A DNA stretch of 64,000 bases from an uncultured Myxococcales bacterium (lineage in GTDB: Bacteria > Myxococcota_A > UBA9042), in assembly GCA_903929795.1 (NCBI GenBank), contig CAIYWC010000195.1, positions 40,318 through 104,317 of the forward strand, read 5' to 3'. Position numbers and translations under genes: made by a program. This document shows, one piece after another, positions 8,493 to 17,272 of this stretch. Position 1 is the first letter of the stretch, and every line of letters begins with the position of its first letter. Below the pieces are notes generated by a model. It was not told where the DNA came from, made no database searches, and saw only the letters and a program-made list of their open reading frames with translations.

Positions 8493-9557
8493 CTACTTGG
8501 CCGGCGCCCGCCAAGTCACGAGGAATTTCTGCGCGGCCTTCTGCGTCGACTCGACGTTTTTGCGGTTCGGGTCCTTCTGGCCGCGCTCGTCTTTCGGCGT
8601 CTTCTCGTAGCGGTCATAGCCCGCCTCGATGGCCTTGAGCGACGCGTCGACTGCGTTGAAAAAGCCATCGATTTCAGCCTTCTGCTTGGCGTCGGCCGTC
8701 AGCGCGGCCAGCCGCGCCCGGTCCTGCTGCAGCCGCTTGCGCGGGATCGCCACCCAGGTCCGCAGCGCGGTCATCTTCGGCATGTCATAGCCTTCCCACG
8801 ACTTGTTGGCAAAGCGGTCGTAAGCATTGAGGAAATCGTCTACAAGCCAAGCGTAGTGGTCCACCAGCTGCGCCTTGAACGCCGCGGCGTCCAGCGCCTT
8901 CGCCACCACCGCCGGATCGTCGTCGGGCAGGGTGCCATCGGGCCATTGCGCAATAATTCCAGCGGATTTGTCCACGTCCATGCCCACGGTCCGCACCCGG
9001 TCGGCGCTCGTCTTTGCCAGGTCCGTGACCAGCTGAATTTCCGGCGCGCCCACTTTCTTGGTCATGAACGAGAACACGCGGAAGAACTCCAGCTGCTCCA
9101 TGCCGCTTGCGATAAACCGGTCCAGCTGCGCGTTCTTGCCGATGTGCTCCTGCGCCAAATTGCGCAGAATTTTCAGGGGTCCGCGCTTTTTCTTCTCCGG
9201 GCTGCCATCCATGCAGACTTCATCCATCTCCGTGATATTGACGAATTCCACGTTGCGCCGCCGCATCTTCTCGAACTGGAACGGCACCAGATAGTCGTTG
9301 CGGCACGTCTGCAGGTCGGCCTCCGCCAGCCGGACCTGCTCCTTGATCGCCGCGGCCCATGTGTGCGCCACTTCCACCGGCTTTTCCTCAGGCACCGCCT
9401 CAATCTTGCCGATGTCCAGGTCCACGTGCTCGGGCTTGGCAAACGCCTGCGCCATCGGGTCATTTTTGTCCATCGGCTTGCGCTCGCACGCGGGCAGGAG
9501 CGCGAGAAACGTCAGACAGACGACGAGGTTGCGGGTCAATTGGCGCAGCGACTTCAT
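8493..9557 (-). CDS. Uncharacterised lipoprotein
   Basis: Family not recognised. The 354-residue product has a lipoprotein signal (lipobox LLPAC, Cys about 25) and a largely helical, charged mature part rich in Lys, Asp and Glu. It contains only two further Cys (in LQTCRND and DEVCMDG), possibly a disulfide pair. The pattern of long amphipathic helices (for example RLEADLQ-type and DAKQKAEIDGFFNAVD stretches) suggests a helical-bundle periplasmic lipoprotein similar in style to DUF3829 proteins, but I cannot confirm a match. It sits immediately upstream of aat in the same direction and 77 bp downstream of a propeller lipoprotein. Confidence 0.75.
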   Translation of the reverse strand: MKSLRQLTRNLVVCLTFLALLPACERKPMDKNDPMAQAFAKPEHVDLDIGKIEAVPEEKPVEVAHTWAAAIKEQVRLAEADLQTCRNDYLVPFQFEKMRRRNVEFVNITEMDEVCMDGSPEKKKRGPLKILRNLAQEHIGKNAQLDRFIASGMEQLEFFRVFSFMTKKVGAPEIQLVTDLAKTSADRVRTVGMDVDKSAGIIAQWPDGTLPDDDPAVVAKALDAAAFKAQLVDHYAWLVDDFLNAYDRFANKSWEGYDMPKMTALRTWVAIPRKRLQQDRARLAALTADAKQKAEIDGFFNAVDASLKAIEAGYDRYEKTPKDERGQKDPNRKNVESTQKAAQKFLVTWRAPAK

Positions 9558-9634
9558 GGCGGACTCCGGTTGGTGCTGCCCGCGTTGTCGTCTGGACAGC
9601 CGGCGGTGTCAAGCGTGCGCCAGCGGACCGCGTT

Positions 9635-10744
9635 TCACTGGCTGGCCGTGACCGGCGCCGGGATTGGCACGCCGTAGTGGGCGAGCATGGAGCGGCTGAA
9701 GGTCGGCTGCGCGAGGTCGCCGCCGACTGCCCAGGCGTCGCCGACGGAGTCGATCCAGACGGCGTGGTAGGCCTGGCGCGTGTCCAAGTCGTGGTCTGGC
9801 GTGGGTACGCTGGAGGTCTGCGGCGCTTCCGGGTCCGCGCTCCAGACGCCGTCGACCGTCCGCCGCCAGATGCCCATCGCGGTTTGGTACGGGTAGCCAA
9901 CCGCGATGGCCGAGCCATCGGGACGCACCGCGACGCCGTTCAGCATGTCGATCGGCGTGCCGTTCATGACCTGGCGCCACTTCGTGCCGTCGTGCTCCGC
10001 GATCACGCCGGTGCCGCCCGCGCCGCCGACGGCGACGCATAGGCTGCCGTTGCAGCTGCCGGTCAACAGCGACGAGCTGACCACGGCGTCGTCCTTCCAC
10101 GCGCTGCCGTCCCAGTGCAAAATGTGGCCGCTCATGCCGCAGATGAACACGTCGTTCGGCCCGCGGGCAAAAACCTTGAACCATGGTGTGGTGTTCCAGC
10201 CCGCCGGCAAGCCGGTCGGCGAGGTCCAGGTCGCGCCGTCGTAGTGCCAGATGGCGCCGCAGACCTGGGTGCCGGAGCATTGCGCGGGTTCGCCGCCGAC
10301 AGCCCAGACGTCGGTGTCGGAAAATGCCAAAATTCCCCACAGTTGTAGCTTGCTCGGGATGTTCTGGCGCGAGTAAGCGTTGTCCGGTCGGCTCCAGCGA
10401 ATGACGAGCCCGTCCTTGCCGGCCATCCAGAAAATGCCTTTGCCATCGCCGGTTATCCACCACAGCGTGCCCAGGACCTTCAGGTTCAGCCGCGCCCACG
10501 ACGTGCCGTTCCAGTTCAGGATGGTCACCGGTGTGGTCGGCGTCACTTCCTGGGCGCCGCCGACCATCCAGACGTCGTTGTCCGCCGCGCCCCACACCGA
10601 GAGCAGCGCGCCGTTGATGCCCTGCGACGGCAGGTAATCCAAGTCCCAGACGGTCTGCCAGGATTGAATGGTCGTGTCGGGCGCGGAATTGCACGCCGTC
10701 AGCGCAGCGAAGAGGGCGGTCAGGGCGAGCATCGTGTGGCGCAT
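9635..10744 (-). CDS. Beta-propeller lipoprotein with WG..DVW.VG repeats
   Basis: Predicted cell-surface or periplasmic lipoprotein of 369 residues. The signal peptide ends in LTAC. The mature part has repeated blades of the form VWGAADNDVWMVGG, FSDTDVWAVGG, FARGPNDVFICG and SVGDAWAVGG, each followed by hydrophobic strands such as ILNWNGTSW and IWHYDGATW. This Asp-box-like arrangement is typical of large deltaproteobacterial propeller families without assigned activity. The ATG at 10744 is preported by GGAG seven bases upstream and is preferred over an earlier in-frame ATG. It is a clear paralogue of the protein at 13833-14951, sharing the WHYDGA.WT, WFKV and SGGHIL-like blocks in the same order. 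Confidence 0.82.
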   Translation of the reverse strand: MRHTMLALTALFAALTACNSAPDTTIQSWQTVWDLDYLPSQGINGALLSVWGAADNDVWMVGGAQEVTPTTPVTILNWNGTSWARLNLKVLGTLWWITGDGKGIFWMAGKDGLVIRWSRPDNAYSRQNIPSKLQLWGILAFSDTDVWAVGGEPAQCSGTQVCGAIWHYDGATWTSPTGLPAGWNTTPWFKVFARGPNDVFICGMSGHILHWDGSAWKDDAVVSSSLLTGSCNGSLCVAVGGAGGTGVIAEHDGTKWRQVMNGTPIDMLNGVAVRPDGSAIAVGYPYQTAMGIWRRTVDGVWSADPEAPQTSSVPTPDHDLDTRQAYHAVWIDSVGDAWAVGGDLAQPTFSRSMLAHYGVPIPAPVTASQ

Positions 10745-10819
10745 GGGCTTTCTCCGCAGCAAGGGCTACAGCTTAGCGCATGGGTTGCCAGTTGTCCGGC
10801 CCAGGGTCATCGCCCAGCG

Positions 10820-12286
10820 CTATTTCGGCGTCACGGCGCGCACGCGGTCGTTGAGCGTGTCGGCGATGTAGACCGTGCCGTCAGGGCCGATGCCGATGCC
10901 GAACGGCTCGTGCAGCAACGACTTTTCGGCCGGTCCGCCGTCGCCGCCAAAGCCCTTGGTGCCGCAAGTGCCAGCAAACGTGGAGATTTTTCCACCCGTG
11001 ACGATGCGGATGCAGTGGTTGTCCTTGTCGGCGATGAGGATCGAGCCGTCCGCCATCACGTCCACGTCGGTGGGGCCGTTCAACTCCGCGACCAGGGCAT
11101 CGCCGCCGTCGCCGCTGTACCCCGCGGTGCCGTTGCCCACGACCGTCTGGATGGTCGGCGTCGCGCCGGTCGACAGATCCACCATGCGAATCCGGTGGTT
11201 ATACGTGTCCGCGATGTACATCTTGCCGTGCCGAATCACCATCCGGCTCGCCGGATAGGAAAACTGCAGCTTGGGACCAGCCAGGTACGCCGTCAGCGCC
11301 GGTCCGCCGTCATCCTTGGGATCGTAGCCGCCGCAGAGGTCCGGTGCCGGCAAGTTGAGCTTGGTCGGCGTGCCGTCGGGCGCCTTCTTGCACAGATCGG
11401 CCTGCGTCGCGTCGTATTGGCACACGGACGCGGTCGATGCGGGCGAGAGGTCCACGGCCCACGGCACAAGCGCGTCCTCATGGCCCTGGCCGGTGCCGCC
11501 GAACTTGCACGCGAACGTGCCAAACGTTTTGCCGTCGGGCAGCTTCAGCGGCGTGCCGCTCTTGCGGCCGGTGTCCGTGACCCAGCGCGAGCCGACGACC
11601 GTGCTGATCGTCGTCGTTTTCATGTCGATTTTGCGGATCCGCTGGTTGGACTGATCGGAAATGAACATGTCGCCGTTGGCGTCGAAATCGACCGAGGACG
11701 GCAGGTCAAACACGGCCTTGGCCGCGGGGCCGCCGTCGCCGCCAAAAGCGCGTCCGCCGGTGCCGGCGAATTCCTGAAGAATATTCGTGGTTAAATCGAC
11801 TTTCTTGATCTTGGAGTTGTGCCAGGCGGCGATCCAGAGCACGCCGGCGGCGTCAAACGCAATGCCGGTCGGGTGGTTCAGCGCTGCGTCGGTCGGGATC
11901 TCGCCCTTGCCGACGTCGCCGATGAGGCCGCTGCCGACGACCGTCGTGGTCAGCCCGGTGGTGAAGTCCAGCGAGCGGATGCGGTGGCAGTTCCAGTCGA
12001 TGTAAAAGAGCATCCCGTTGGGCGCGACGGCGGCGTCCTGCGGATACTCGAGGTCGCTTTGCCAGCCCGGGACGTTGTCCGCGCCAAAGGCGTGGTAGCC
12101 GGTGCCGACGACGGTTGTGATGCAGCCCTTCTGGCCGGCGCAGCTGGGCGGCTGCGTGACCGGCGCGGCGACCGTGTAGTCTTTGGCGACCGTTTCCGTG
12201 TTGGTCGTGGTGCATGCGGGCGCAAACGCGAGCGCGCAGGCAAGCGCCAAGCGCGCGCGCGGCTCAGTCGGAAAAAGAACAGCCAT
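10820..12286 (-). CDS. NHL-repeat lipoprotein A
   Basis: Predicted exported lipoprotein of 488 residues (lipobox FAPAC near residue 25) made of about six NHL repeats. Blades show the classical pattern: a TVVGxG start, GDGGPA, then xxPxGIAFDAAGVLWIA and a closing N.RIRKID-type strand, for example SNQRIRKID, YNHRIRMVD and DNHCIRIV. NHL propellers bind proteins or ligands; no catalytic residues are evident. It ends in a clean DTLNDRVRAVTPK blade. It follows its paralogue at 12316-13665 by 29 bp in the same direction, so the two are probably a tandem duplication within one transcript. Confidence 0.85.
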   Translation of the reverse strand: MAVLFPTEPRARLALACALAFAPACTTTNTETVAKDYTVAAPVTQPPSCAGQKGCITTVVGTGYHAFGADNVPGWQSDLEYPQDAAVAPNGMLFYIDWNCHRIRSLDFTTGLTTTVVGSGLIGDVGKGEIPTDAALNHPTGIAFDAAGVLWIAAWHNSKIKKVDLTTNILQEFAGTGGRAFGGDGGPAAKAVFDLPSSVDFDANGDMFISDQSNQRIRKIDMKTTTISTVVGSRWVTDTGRKSGTPLKLPDGKTFGTFACKFGGTGQGHEDALVPWAVDLSPASTASVCQYDATQADLCKKAPDGTPTKLNLPAPDLCGGYDPKDDGGPALTAYLAGPKLQFSYPASRMVIRHGKMYIADTYNHRIRMVDLSTGATPTIQTVVGNGTAGYSGDGGDALVAELNGPTDVDVMADGSILIADKDNHCIRIVTGGKISTFAGTCGTKGFGGDGGPAEKSLLHEPFGIGIGPDGTVYIADTLNDRVRAVTPK

Positions 12287-12315
12287 CGGAAACTCCTTGA
12301 ACGCGGCGCGTGTGG

Positions 12316-13665
12316 CTATTTCGGCACGATGCGAATGCGCGAGTGATACATGTCGGCGATGTAGAGGTTGCCGGCGGGGTCAAAAGCGATGCCGGTGGGG
12401 TTCGCCAAGCGCGCCTGGGTCGCGGGCAGGCCGTCGCCGACTTCGGTCTCGCCGAACAAGCCCTCGCCGCTGCCGGCGACCGTCGTGATGTTGCCGACCT
12501 TGCCGCTGGTCGCGTCGATTGCGATGGCGCGAATGCGGTTGTTGTTGGTGTCTGCGACGTACAGGCGGCCATCCGGGCCCCATGCGAGGTCGTGCGGGCG
12601 ATTCAGCAAGGCTTGGTTCGCCGGGCCGTTGTCGCCGCCAAAGCCGCCAGCGACCGCTTCGGTCACGTCCTGCTGACAGGCGGTTGGATTTTTGGCCAGG
12701 TCCGTGCAGCCAGAAGCGCCGGAACCCGCGATGGTGACAACGGTTCCCGCAGCCAGGTCGATCGCGCGGATGCGGTTGTTGCCGGTGTCCGCGACGTAGA
12801 GCGTCTTGCCGTCGGCGCTGATTGCCAGACCGCCACCGGGCACGGTCGGGTTGCTGAATTCAATGAGGTCAAAGAACAAAAACGGCGAGTTGCCCGCGGG
12901 CGGCTTGCCCAGCAGCGCAACCGGCGCCGTGTCCGATGCGGGGTCAAAGCCCGACCACGTCTGCGCGCCCAGCTTGGGCTTTTGCCCGGCGATCGTCGTG
13001 ATGGTGCCGTCCGGAGCGATGCGCCGAATCGCCCAATTGCGCGAGTCCAATACGTACGCGTTGCCCGCCTGGTCCTGAACGGTGTGCGACGGCTGGTTGA
13101 ACTGCGTCGTCGGCGACACGACTTTGCCGTCGCCGGCAAAGCCTGGATTGGCGCCGCAATGGGCGATGACCGCGCCGCTGGACGGATCCCAGACGCGCAA
13201 CCGGTGATTATGCCAAGCGGTCAGGACGCCGTCGCACTTGTTGGCGATCGTTGTTGAGGTCGCGGCAAAGAACAGGTCTGACGGGTGGTTGAGCTCAACA
13301 GTGAGCCCAGGCGCGCCCGCGGCGGTCTTGTCGCTCTGCGCGGGGTCGCCGTCGCCGGGAAAGCCGTCACCGATGACGTTCTCGAGCGTGTCGTCGGCGT
13401 TAACGCGGCGGATCAGGTAGTTGTTGAAATCGACGATCACCGCGTGGCCGTCGCAGTCGAACGCGAGGTCGACCGGCAAGCTGAGCCAACTGGCGCGGCG
13501 GTCAAGCTTGTCGCCGTTGTAGCCGCTGCGCGTGGAGCCGGCAAACGTGCACATGGTGCCTGACGCGCACGGCGTGTCGACCTCGACGGTCTTGGTCACG
13601 GTCGTGCACCCGGCCGCGAGCAGGATCGCGAGCGCGCGCGGGGGGAAAAGCAAGCGTTGGGACAT
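12316..13665 (-). CDS. NHL-repeat lipoprotein B
   Basis: Lipoprotein of 449 residues (lipobox LAAGC, Cys about 20) composed of NHL blades such as YVADTGNNRIRAIDL, YVADTNNNRIRAIAI and YIADMYHSRIRIV. The GDNGPA/NQALLNRPHDLAWGPDG region is a canonical NHL turn. The mature N-terminus begins TTVTKTVEV, resembling the paralogue downstream (TTTNTETVAK), which supports recent shared ancestry. The 167 bp upstream hold a TTGACA on the minus strand (13748-13753) but no convincing -10, so the promoter remains uncertain. Surface scaffold or ligand-binding function is inference from the fold. Confidence 0.85.
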   Translation of the reverse strand: MSQRLLFPPRALAILLAAGCTTVTKTVEVDTPCASGTMCTFAGSTRSGYNGDKLDRRASWLSLPVDLAFDCDGHAVIVDFNNYLIRRVNADDTLENVIGDGFPGDGDPAQSDKTAAGAPGLTVELNHPSDLFFAATSTTIANKCDGVLTAWHNHRLRVWDPSSGAVIAHCGANPGFAGDGKVVSPTTQFNQPSHTVQDQAGNAYVLDSRNWAIRRIAPDGTITTIAGQKPKLGAQTWSGFDPASDTAPVALLGKPPAGNSPFLFFDLIEFSNPTVPGGGLAISADGKTLYVADTGNNRIRAIDLAAGTVVTIAGSGASGCTDLAKNPTACQQDVTEAVAGGFGGDNGPANQALLNRPHDLAWGPDGRLYVADTNNNRIRAIAIDATSGKVGNITTVAGSGEGLFGETEVGDGLPATQARLANPTGIAFDPAGNLYIADMYHSRIRIVPK

Positions 13666-13832
13666 GGCAATTCCTGAGCGTGGAGGCCGAGCTATGAGGC
13701 GACGGTGAAATCCGGACGGCTTTGCAGCGTCCCGACTGCGCGGCCGTTGTCAACTGGACGCTTGAAAGATAGCAATTCGAACGGGACATTGCGCGTCTGC
13801 AGGGCGACGGCCACGCGTGGGCTGGCAGCTGG

Positions 13833-14951
13833 TCATGGACGCACCGTCGCGTCCTCTGTCGCGGCGCCGAAGTGGACCATCGAACCAAAGGCATAGGGCG
13901 GCGCCGAGATCTGGCCGCCGACGGCGTAGACGTCGCCGCTTTCGCCTTTCCAAACTCCGTGTAAATCATCAAGAATCGTGCCGGAGGCCGCGCCGTCTGC
14001 GCCCCAGACGCCGCCGCATCTGCGCCAGACCGCGCCGTTGAAGCCGACGGCGACGGCGTTGCCGTTGCTGGAGACCGAGACGCCGTTCAAGGCGGGCGGC
14101 GTTCCGACGATTGTCCCTGCGTTCCAGCCACTTCCGGAATTCTCCAACAGGACGCCCGCGCCGAAGCCGCCGACCGCGATGGCCAGCGATGCGTTGCCAG
14201 AGACGGTGAAGATGGGGTCGGTGACGCCGCTGGGTTCGTCCGTCCAGCTGCCGTCGTGCCGGCGCAAGATGTGGCCGCCGCTGCCGACCACCCAGAGGTC
14301 CTGGCCGTTGCCCCAGACCTTGAACCAGGAGGCAGCGCTGTTTTGCGCGTCGGTCACGCCGGCTGCCGCAGTCCAAGCCGCGCCGTCGTAGTGCCAAATG
14401 ACGCCGCAGGGCCCGGTGCCGGGACACGAGCCGGGGCCGCCCACGGCGTACACGTCGCTGTCAGTGACGGCGTGGATGCCAAAAAGCTGCGTTTTATCAG
14501 GAGCTTGTGTGACGACGAAGGTGCCGTCCGCGCCGCGCCGCACGATCTGTCCGCTACTGCCGACCAGCCACAGGCTGCCGGCTGCCTGGCCGGGCGTGAC
14601 CCACCACAACTCGCCGGTCGCGCCAGACTTGAAGCGCGTCCACGCGTTGCCGTCCCAATGCAGCACTTGCGGGCCAAAATCGGCCTTGTCGGTCGCCGTT
14701 GCGCCGACCGCCCAGACGTCGTCTGCCGCTGCGCCCCAGGTGCTGAACAGGGCGCCGTGGAGCGTCGCATGGGCGCTGTCGTGCAGGACTTCCCAGGCCG
14801 CGCCGGCAAGCGGTGGATCGGCGGCACACGCGACCGTAACGGCAGTCGGTGCGGCCGCAGCACAGCCCGCAAGCAGCAAGCAAACGGCGAATACGAGGCC
14901 GCCTTGGGCCGAAACCGCGCGACGGGACAGAGCGGTGGCAAGGGCAGGCAT
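13833..14951 (-). CDS. Beta-propeller lipoprotein with WG..DVW.VG repeats (paralogue)
   Basis: Lipoprotein of 372 residues, start chosen at the ATG giving a signal peptide with lipobox LLAGC (Cys about 31). The mature region repeats STWGAAADDVWAVG, HAVTDSDVYAVGG, VWGNGQDLWVVGSGGHIL and VWKGESGDVYAVGG blades. It is colinear with the protein encoded at 9635-10744, including CGVIWHYDGAAWT against CGAIWHYDGATWT. The two paralogues flank the two NHL genes on the same strand, giving a block of four propeller lipoproteins. No enzymatic motif was found. Confidence 0.82.
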   Translation of the reverse strand: MPALATALSRRAVSAQGGLVFAVCLLLAGCAAAAPTAVTVACAADPPLAGAAWEVLHDSAHATLHGALFSTWGAAADDVWAVGATATDKADFGPQVLHWDGNAWTRFKSGATGELWWVTPGQAAGSLWLVGSSGQIVRRGADGTFVVTQAPDKTQLFGIHAVTDSDVYAVGGPGSCPGTGPCGVIWHYDGAAWTAAAGVTDAQNSAASWFKVWGNGQDLWVVGSGGHILRRHDGSWTDEPSGVTDPIFTVSGNASLAIAVGGFGAGVLLENSGSGWNAGTIVGTPPALNGVSVSSNGNAVAVGFNGAVWRRCGGVWGADGAASGTILDDLHGVWKGESGDVYAVGGQISAPPYAFGSMVHFGAATEDATVRP

Positions 14952-15077
14952 GACGGCGGACGCTCCAGGCAGGCGGCCGCAGCCTAGCAAACGCCCCGCG
15001 CCGTGGCGAGCCGCGTAGCGCAACCCCGGTCCGCTGTGTACACTGCCTCGCGCGCCGCTTGCCGCGCCGGAGTGTTC

Positions 15078-15929
15078 ATGTCCATCTCGCGCCATTCCTC
15101 GTTGCCGGCCTGGACCGGAACGGAAACCTACATCGCCGACGAGTCGCTGCAGGCGATCGTCAACGTCGCCGTCGGCCTCGGTCGGCCGCTGCTGGTCAAG
15201 GGCGAGCCGGGCACCGGCAAGACGCTGCTGGCCTACGCGGTCGCGGAGGGCCTGAAGCTGCCGCTGCTGACGTGGCACATCAAGTCGACGACCCGGGCGC
15301 AGGATGGCCTGTACCTGTACGACACCGTAGCGCGGCTGAATGACTCGCGTTTTGGCGATCACGACGTGCGCGACATCGCGCAGTACATCAAGCTCGGGCC
15401 GCTGGGCGAAGCGTTTGAGCGCAGCCAAAAGGGCGAACGCGTCGTGCTGCTGATCGACGAGATTGACAAGGCGGATATCGAATTTCCCAATGATCTCCTG
15501 CATGAGCTGGACGCGATGCGGTTCACCATCGCCGAGACGGGCAAGGAAATTCGCGCGGCGGAGCGGCCGATCGTGCTGATTACCTCGAACGCCGAAAAGG
15601 AGCTGCCCGACGCGTTCCTGCGGCGCTGCGTGTTTCACTACATTGAATTTCCTGATGAAACCCAGCTGGCGCGCATTTGCCGGGTGCATCATCCGGACGT
15701 CGATGAGAAGCTGCTGGCGGCGGCGCTGCGCAAGTTCGTGCAGATCCGGGCGGTGCAGGATTTGCGCAAGAAACCAACGACTTCAGAGCTGATCGACTGG
15801 CTGTCGAGCCTGCGGCTGTCTGGCATCGACGCGGCCAAGCTGGAGGCGACGCTGCCGTTTGCCGGCGTGCTGCTCAAGCAGGAAAACGACGCGCAACGGG
15901 TGCTGCGCGCTGCCTCGCCGCGGCGCTAG
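15078..15929 (+). CDS. MoxR-type AAA+ ATPase
   Basis: Cytoplasmic AAA+ ATPase of 283 residues, expected to act as a chaperone with its VWA partner to mature or remodel a protein complex. The Walker A GEPGTGKT is at 42-49, Walker B VVLLIDEIDKAD at 122-133, sensor-1-like ITSNAEKELPDAF follows, then the arginine-finger-containing FLRRCVFHYIEFP characteristic of the MoxR family. The ATG at 15078 has GGAG five bases upstream; a longer start at 15003 lacks family similarity. It is followed after 9 bp by a CoxE-like VWA gene, the usual MoxR-VWA operon arrangement, as in the CoxD/CoxE pair. Confidence 0.9.
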   Translation: MSISRHSSLPAWTGTETYIADESLQAIVNVAVGLGRPLLVKGEPGTGKTLLAYAVAEGLKLPLLTWHIKSTTRAQDGLYLYDTVARLNDSRFGDHDVRDIAQYIKLGPLGEAFERSQKGERVVLLIDEIDKADIEFPNDLLHELDAMRFTIAETGKEIRAAERPIVLITSNAEKELPDAFLRRCVFHYIEFPDETQLARICRVHHPDVDEKLLAAALRKFVQIRAVQDLRKKPTTSELIDWLSSLRLSGIDAAKLEATLPFAGVLLKQENDAQRVLRAASPRR

Positions 15930-15938
15930 GATGGCGGA

Positions 15939-17171
15939 ATGTTTGAAGGATTTCATTCGGTTCTGCGACTTGCCGGCCTCAAGGTCGGCGTTGGCGAATG
16001 GCTGACGGTGACCGAGGCCCTGGACAGCGGGCTCATCGGGCCGTCGCTCAAGGAATTCTACAGCACCACGCGCGCGCTGGTCTGCCGGGACGAGGCGGAT
16101 TACGACCGGTTTGATCAAGCTTTTGCCGCGTATTTTCAAGGGGCTGTGCTGCCGGCGCCGGTGAGCCAGATGCTGCAGTCGTGGCTGGATGACCCGCTGG
16201 CGAAGCCGCCGCTGACGCCGCAGGAGCTTGAGGCGCTGCCGCACTACGACCTGGAGCAGTTGCGCAAGCTGTACGAGGAGCGGTTGAAAGAGCAGACGGA
16301 GCGGCACGACGGCGGGTCGCACTGGATCGGCACGGGCGGCACGAGCCCGTTTGGCCAGGGCGGCCAGCACCCGACCGGCATGCGCGTGGGCGAGGGCGCG
16401 AGCGGGCGCGGGCAGGCGATCGCGGCGGCACGTGCGCGGCGGTTTCGCAACTACCGGGACGACGTCGTGCTGGACACGCGGCAGTTGGCGGTCGCCGTGC
16501 GTCGATTGCGGCGGCTGGAGCGCAAGAGCCGGCGGCTTGAGCTGGATATGCCTGAAACAATTCGCAAAACGGCGGACAATGGCGGCGACATCGAGATCGT
16601 CGAGCGGCCGGAGCGGCGCAACCAGGCGCGCGTGGTGCTGATGCTGGATGCAGGCGGCTCGATGGATCCACATGTCCGCAGCGTGCAAGCGTTTTTCTCG
16701 GCGATGAAGCAGGGCGGCGGGCTGCGCGACGTGGAGGCGTACTACTTTCACAACTGTGTCTACGCTGAGGTGTACAGCGACATGGCGCTGCTGAAGAAAA
16801 AGCCGCTGGCGGAGCTGACCCGCAGCGTGCCGCCAAACACGAACCTGGTGATGGTGGGCGACGCCTGGATGGCACCGCGGGAGCTGTTTTCACCTTACGG
16901 TTCCATTGAATACGGCACAACGGATGAAGTTCCAGGTATCGATCGGCTCCGCGATCTGGCCGCGGCGTTTCCCAAGCGCGTGTGGCTCAATCCAATCCCT
17001 GAAAATTATTGGGGAGAGTCGACGATTCGCGCTGTGGCGGACATCATCCCGATGTTCCCGATGACGGTGGAGGGAATGGTCGCGGCGGTTCAGGTTCTAT
17101 TGGGACGGGGCGATGTGCGCGCCAAGCGGGCGCCGAAGCGGCCGTGGCCATCGCCTCAGGATGTGTTTTGA
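15939..17171 (+). CDS. CoxE-like VWA domain protein (MoxR partner)
   Basis: Protein of 410 residues that should pair with the MoxR ATPase upstream. The N-terminal half is helical with a Gly-rich insert (HWIGTGGTSPFGQGGQHPTG, about 125-145); the C-terminal half is a VWA domain beginning RVVLMLDAGGSMDPHV at about 230. The MIDAS motif is DAGGS where DxSxS is expected, so the first Ser is replaced by Gly and metal binding may be altered; the later VGDAWMAP segment supplies the D of the third MIDAS loop. No signal peptide or membrane helix is seen. The target complex is not identifiable from the neighbours. Confidence 0.87.
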   Translation: MFEGFHSVLRLAGLKVGVGEWLTVTEALDSGLIGPSLKEFYSTTRALVCRDEADYDRFDQAFAAYFQGAVLPAPVSQMLQSWLDDPLAKPPLTPQELEALPHYDLEQLRKLYEERLKEQTERHDGGSHWIGTGGTSPFGQGGQHPTGMRVGEGASGRGQAIAAARARRFRNYRDDVVLDTRQLAVAVRRLRRLERKSRRLELDMPETIRKTADNGGDIEIVERPERRNQARVVLMLDAGGSMDPHVRSVQAFFSAMKQGGGLRDVEAYYFHNCVYAEVYSDMALLKKKPLAELTRSVPPNTNLVMVGDAWMAPRELFSPYGSIEYGTTDEVPGIDRLRDLAAAFPKRVWLNPIPENYWGESTIRAVADIIPMFPMTVEGMVAAVQVLLGRGDVRAKRAPKRPWPSPQDVF

Positions 17172-17272
17172 CGGCGGTAGCGGCCGGGGCGAAGGCATCG
17201 TCCGGCGCAGACCTCGACAAAGGCCAGCGCCTCCGTCATTCTGCGAACGCTTTTGCGCTGGAACCGCGCCGG

